This document shows, in pieces, positions 62,225-64,000 of a DNA stretch of 64,000 nucleotides. The position numbers and the translations under genes were made by a program. This stretch comes from Pseudomonas siliginis (lineage in GTDB: Bacteria; Pseudomonadota; Gammaproteobacteria; Pseudomonadales; Pseudomonadaceae). The stretch covers positions 372,001 through 436,000 of the forward strand of contig NZ_JAHSTW010000001.1 in the NCBI RefSeq assembly GCF_019145195.1. Direction: 5' to 3'. Under the pieces are notes generated by a model, which saw only the letters and a list, made by a program, of their open reading frames with translations, searched no databases and had not been told where the DNA came from. Each line of letters begins with the position of its first letter. Position 1 is the stretch's first letter.

Positions 62225-64000
62225 ATGCAGTTCATTTCTTCCGACGTGCCTGCCGCCGTCGATCGCTTCGCGCCCGATAAACAGGAACGCGCGCTTATTG
62301 TTCAGTCACTTGCCGAAGCCCTTAAGGCAACTGAGTTTGAAGTCTCGGCCGACAGTTACTCGGCAAGCGCGTCGCTGCCGGTCGCCACTGTATTCAATGT
62401 GCAAGATCGCTTCATCCCCCGGGTCATCGGCAGCAGTTTTGACGAACGCTGTGAACCAGCACGCAATGCCTTCAAAAATTTAATTGCAACCCCGGAGTTT
62501 GCGCAGCTGTTACGCAACCATTCTTTTTCAGCTGATATTAAACTAGCAGTGGATGCCAACGCCGGAGTTCTCATTGTTTATGACTCAGAGTTCGAATCCC
62601 ATCGTTTCAGCATTGCACTGGACAATGCTGAAGTTTCGGTGTTTTCCGAAGAGCTCGACATGCTCGCCGATTTGGCAAAAACCATCGGCGGCGTCGTTTA
62701 TTCCGGCCAAGTGATTGGCATAGTGCAATGGTTGAAGTTCAACGGTTATGACTTGCCGACGAACATTGCCAAAACCCGGGCACTGATTGAATGGCTGGCC
62801 TTCGAACTGCCTGAGCCGCCTTCCTTGGGCGACTACCACGAATTGCTCCACGCCGATGAGTCGTCACCGTTTCATTTATCGATAGCGGACCGCAAAGTCA
62901 TAACCCAGACAGTGCATGAGCTGACCCAAGGTGCGACAAGCCTGTTGCAGGTACTGGCGTTCGCCAACTTCAACCTGATTCCGGCACAGGACATACGCGA
63001 CAACGCGGACAAGTTCCTGCACAACTTCCTGAGGCGAAAAACCGCTCGCGCCCTGGGAGAAATCCTGCATGCACGGCTCGGCTGGCATCTGGAAGCCAAT
63101 AACCCGGACGTGCGCGAACGCCAGCTCAACGAGTTGGTCATCGCTGCGCTGATCATCGACATGCAATTGCGTTCCGATCAGCCTCTTGTCGCCGGCTATG
63201 ACTTCTATCAACCGGCGAATGCCGCACTCGGCGCGGCCGAAGTACGCGTCCTGTTCGAACAGCATCTGGTTGATCAGGGCCTGAGCGAAGCGCACAACGC
63301 GCCACTGGCAGCGCATCTGTTGATGGCAGGTGCAGCGCCGGAGTTGCTCATCGACCAGATCCCGCCCGGGCTCACGCTGGACAAGCCAGGCTGGGTAACC
63401 GCCCGCCAGAGCGCTGCCGTGGTCGAGCACGCCGCACCTGGTAGCTCGCGAGCAATGACGTTTGCACAACTCAAGGCGTTTTCCGAGCTGACCCCGGTTT
63501 CCGGTGAGCTCGACAAGTTGTACGAAGCGGCGGCGATCCCGGCGGTGGTGGACTGGGCGGTACTCAACGGAGTGATTCCTTATCGCAGCGACAAAGACTA
63601 CGACAAGGCCGCGATGATCAAGGCCAGCGCATTTTTCTCGCGTTACATGGAGGCTCTGGCCCAGTCTGAGACTGGCTTGTCCACCGCGCCTCCGGACCGG
63701 CGCAAAATCGCTTTGCGTGCGCTGGAGCAAGTGATGCCCGCCGGCGCCTATCTCGAACAACAGGCCTTCGAAATAAAGTACCTGGACAGCTTCGGCGAAC
63801 GTAGCTGGCTGGAAGGGTTGAAGGCTGCGCATCCGGCGGGGATTCTCACCGAGTTCTGGAATTTCCTCGCCAGCGCCACTGACAACAACCAATACGCGAT
63901 CAACGGCCTGTTGCGCTTACGCCTGTCGATTCTCGATCTGTATCTTTCCGGCGATCTGGTTGAAGACGGACAACTTTCGGACAAATTCAAGACCCGCGAC
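62225..64000 (+). CDS. N-terminal 592 residues of a very large protein, Mcf/FitD-like insecticidal toxin candidate (partial)
   Basis: One uninterrupted frame runs from ATG 62225 past the right edge. No signal peptide or membrane helix is seen in this part. The pattern resembles, from memory, the N-terminal region of the Photorhabdus 'makes caterpillars floppy' toxin and pseudomonad FitD: ASLPVATVFNVQDRFIPRVIG, SFDERCEPARNAFKNLIATPEFAQLL, GGVVYSGQVIGIVQWLKFNGY, VAGYDFYQPANAALG, MAGAAPELLIDQIPPGLTLD and APGSSRAMTFAQLKAFSELTPVSGE. I could not check this by alignment. The first 500 nt are less GC-rich than neighbouring genes and use some rarer codons, consistent with horizontal gain. No fit-type transport genes lie upstream. 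Confidence 0.6.
   Translation, partial: MQFISSDVPAAVDRFAPDKQERALIVQSLAEALKATEFEVSADSYSASASLPVATVFNVQDRFIPRVIGSSFDERCEPARNAFKNLIATPEFAQLLRNHSFSADIKLAVDANAGVLIVYDSEFESHRFSIALDNAEVSVFSEELDMLADLAKTIGGVVYSGQVIGIVQWLKFNGYDLPTNIAKTRALIEWLAFELPEPPSLGDYHELLHADESSPFHLSIADRKVITQTVHELTQGATSLLQVLAFANFNLIPAQDIRDNADKFLHNFLRRKTARALGEILHARLGWHLEANNPDVRERQLNELVIAALIIDMQLRSDQPLVAGYDFYQPANAALGAAEVRVLFEQHLVDQGLSEAHNAPLAAHLLMAGAAPELLIDQIPPGLTLDKPGWVTARQSAAVVEHAAPGSSRAMTFAQLKAFSELTPVSGELDKLYEAAAIPAVVDWAVLNGVIPYRSDKDYDKAAMIKASAFFSRYMEALAQSETGLSTAPPDRRKIALRALEQVMPAGAYLEQQAFEIKYLDSFGERSWLEGLKAAHPAGILTEFWNFLASATDNNQYAINGLLRLRLSILDLYLSGDLVEDGQLSDKFKTRD

Overview
The window is typical of the chromosome of a bacterium of the Pseudomonas fluorescens complex. 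The evidence is the high GC content, the aprX-inh-aprDEF-prtAB-lipase exoenzyme locus, a complete mexEF-oprN efflux operon, DUF1652, DUF805 and FUSC genes of pseudomonad type, and several copies of pseudomonad REP-like inverted repeats. No rRNA, tRNA, prophage, insertion sequence or CRISPR array was seen.

Layout. 1-2.75 kb (minus): a VRR-NUC (FAN1-like) nuclease overlaps a RecB/Cas4-like nuclease-helicase fusion that runs off the left edge. 2.95-3.17 kb: a small YgdI/YgdR lipoprotein. 3.3-20.1 kb (minus): the secreted-enzyme locus, read from right to left as metalloprotease AprX, inhibitor Inh, type I secretion system AprD-AprE-AprF, two S8 autotransporter proteases, and two family I.3 lipases. 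AprDEF is expected to export AprX and both lipases, while the two proteases carry their own beta-barrels. 20.5-24.9 kb (minus): an unknown 147-residue protein, then a gene set comprising an AraC-type regulator, an amine/amino-acid FAD oxidoreductase, a cupin and a polyamine-type binding protein. 25.2-33.7 kb: DUF1652 protein, UvrD-like helicase, pirin, phosphoglucomutase, and a MocR-like regulator downstream of an unrecognised 490-residue protein. 34.2-40.7 kb: quinone oxidoreductase with a divergent LysR gene, ParDE toxin-antitoxin, SDR enzyme, EamA transporter, GcvA-like LysR and a DUF805 protein. 41-46.9 kb: mexEF-oprN preceded by a MexT-type nod box. 47-50.3 kb: an AaeAB-like FUSC/DUF1656/HlyD exporter. 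50.5-62 kb: a signalling region with a TPR protein, a KaiC-like ATPase coupled to a hybrid kinase, and an opposite operon (large hybrid kinase, CheR, CheB, receiver-kinase, receiver), then another single-domain receiver. 62.2 kb to the right edge: the N-terminal part of a very large protein that resembles Mcf/FitD-type insecticidal toxins.

The most useful observations are: a consensus RsmA/RsmE site on the aprX Shine-Dalgarno; a second lipase that lacks the lid-1 segment; tandem autotransporters with near-identical C-terminal halves; a precise nod-box match before mexE; a 19-bp perfect operator before parDE; the unknown/MocR gene pair; the chemoreceptor-free CheR-CheB kinase operon; and the toxin-like gene at the right edge. 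All functional statements are read from sequence and family knowledge; no database search was possible.
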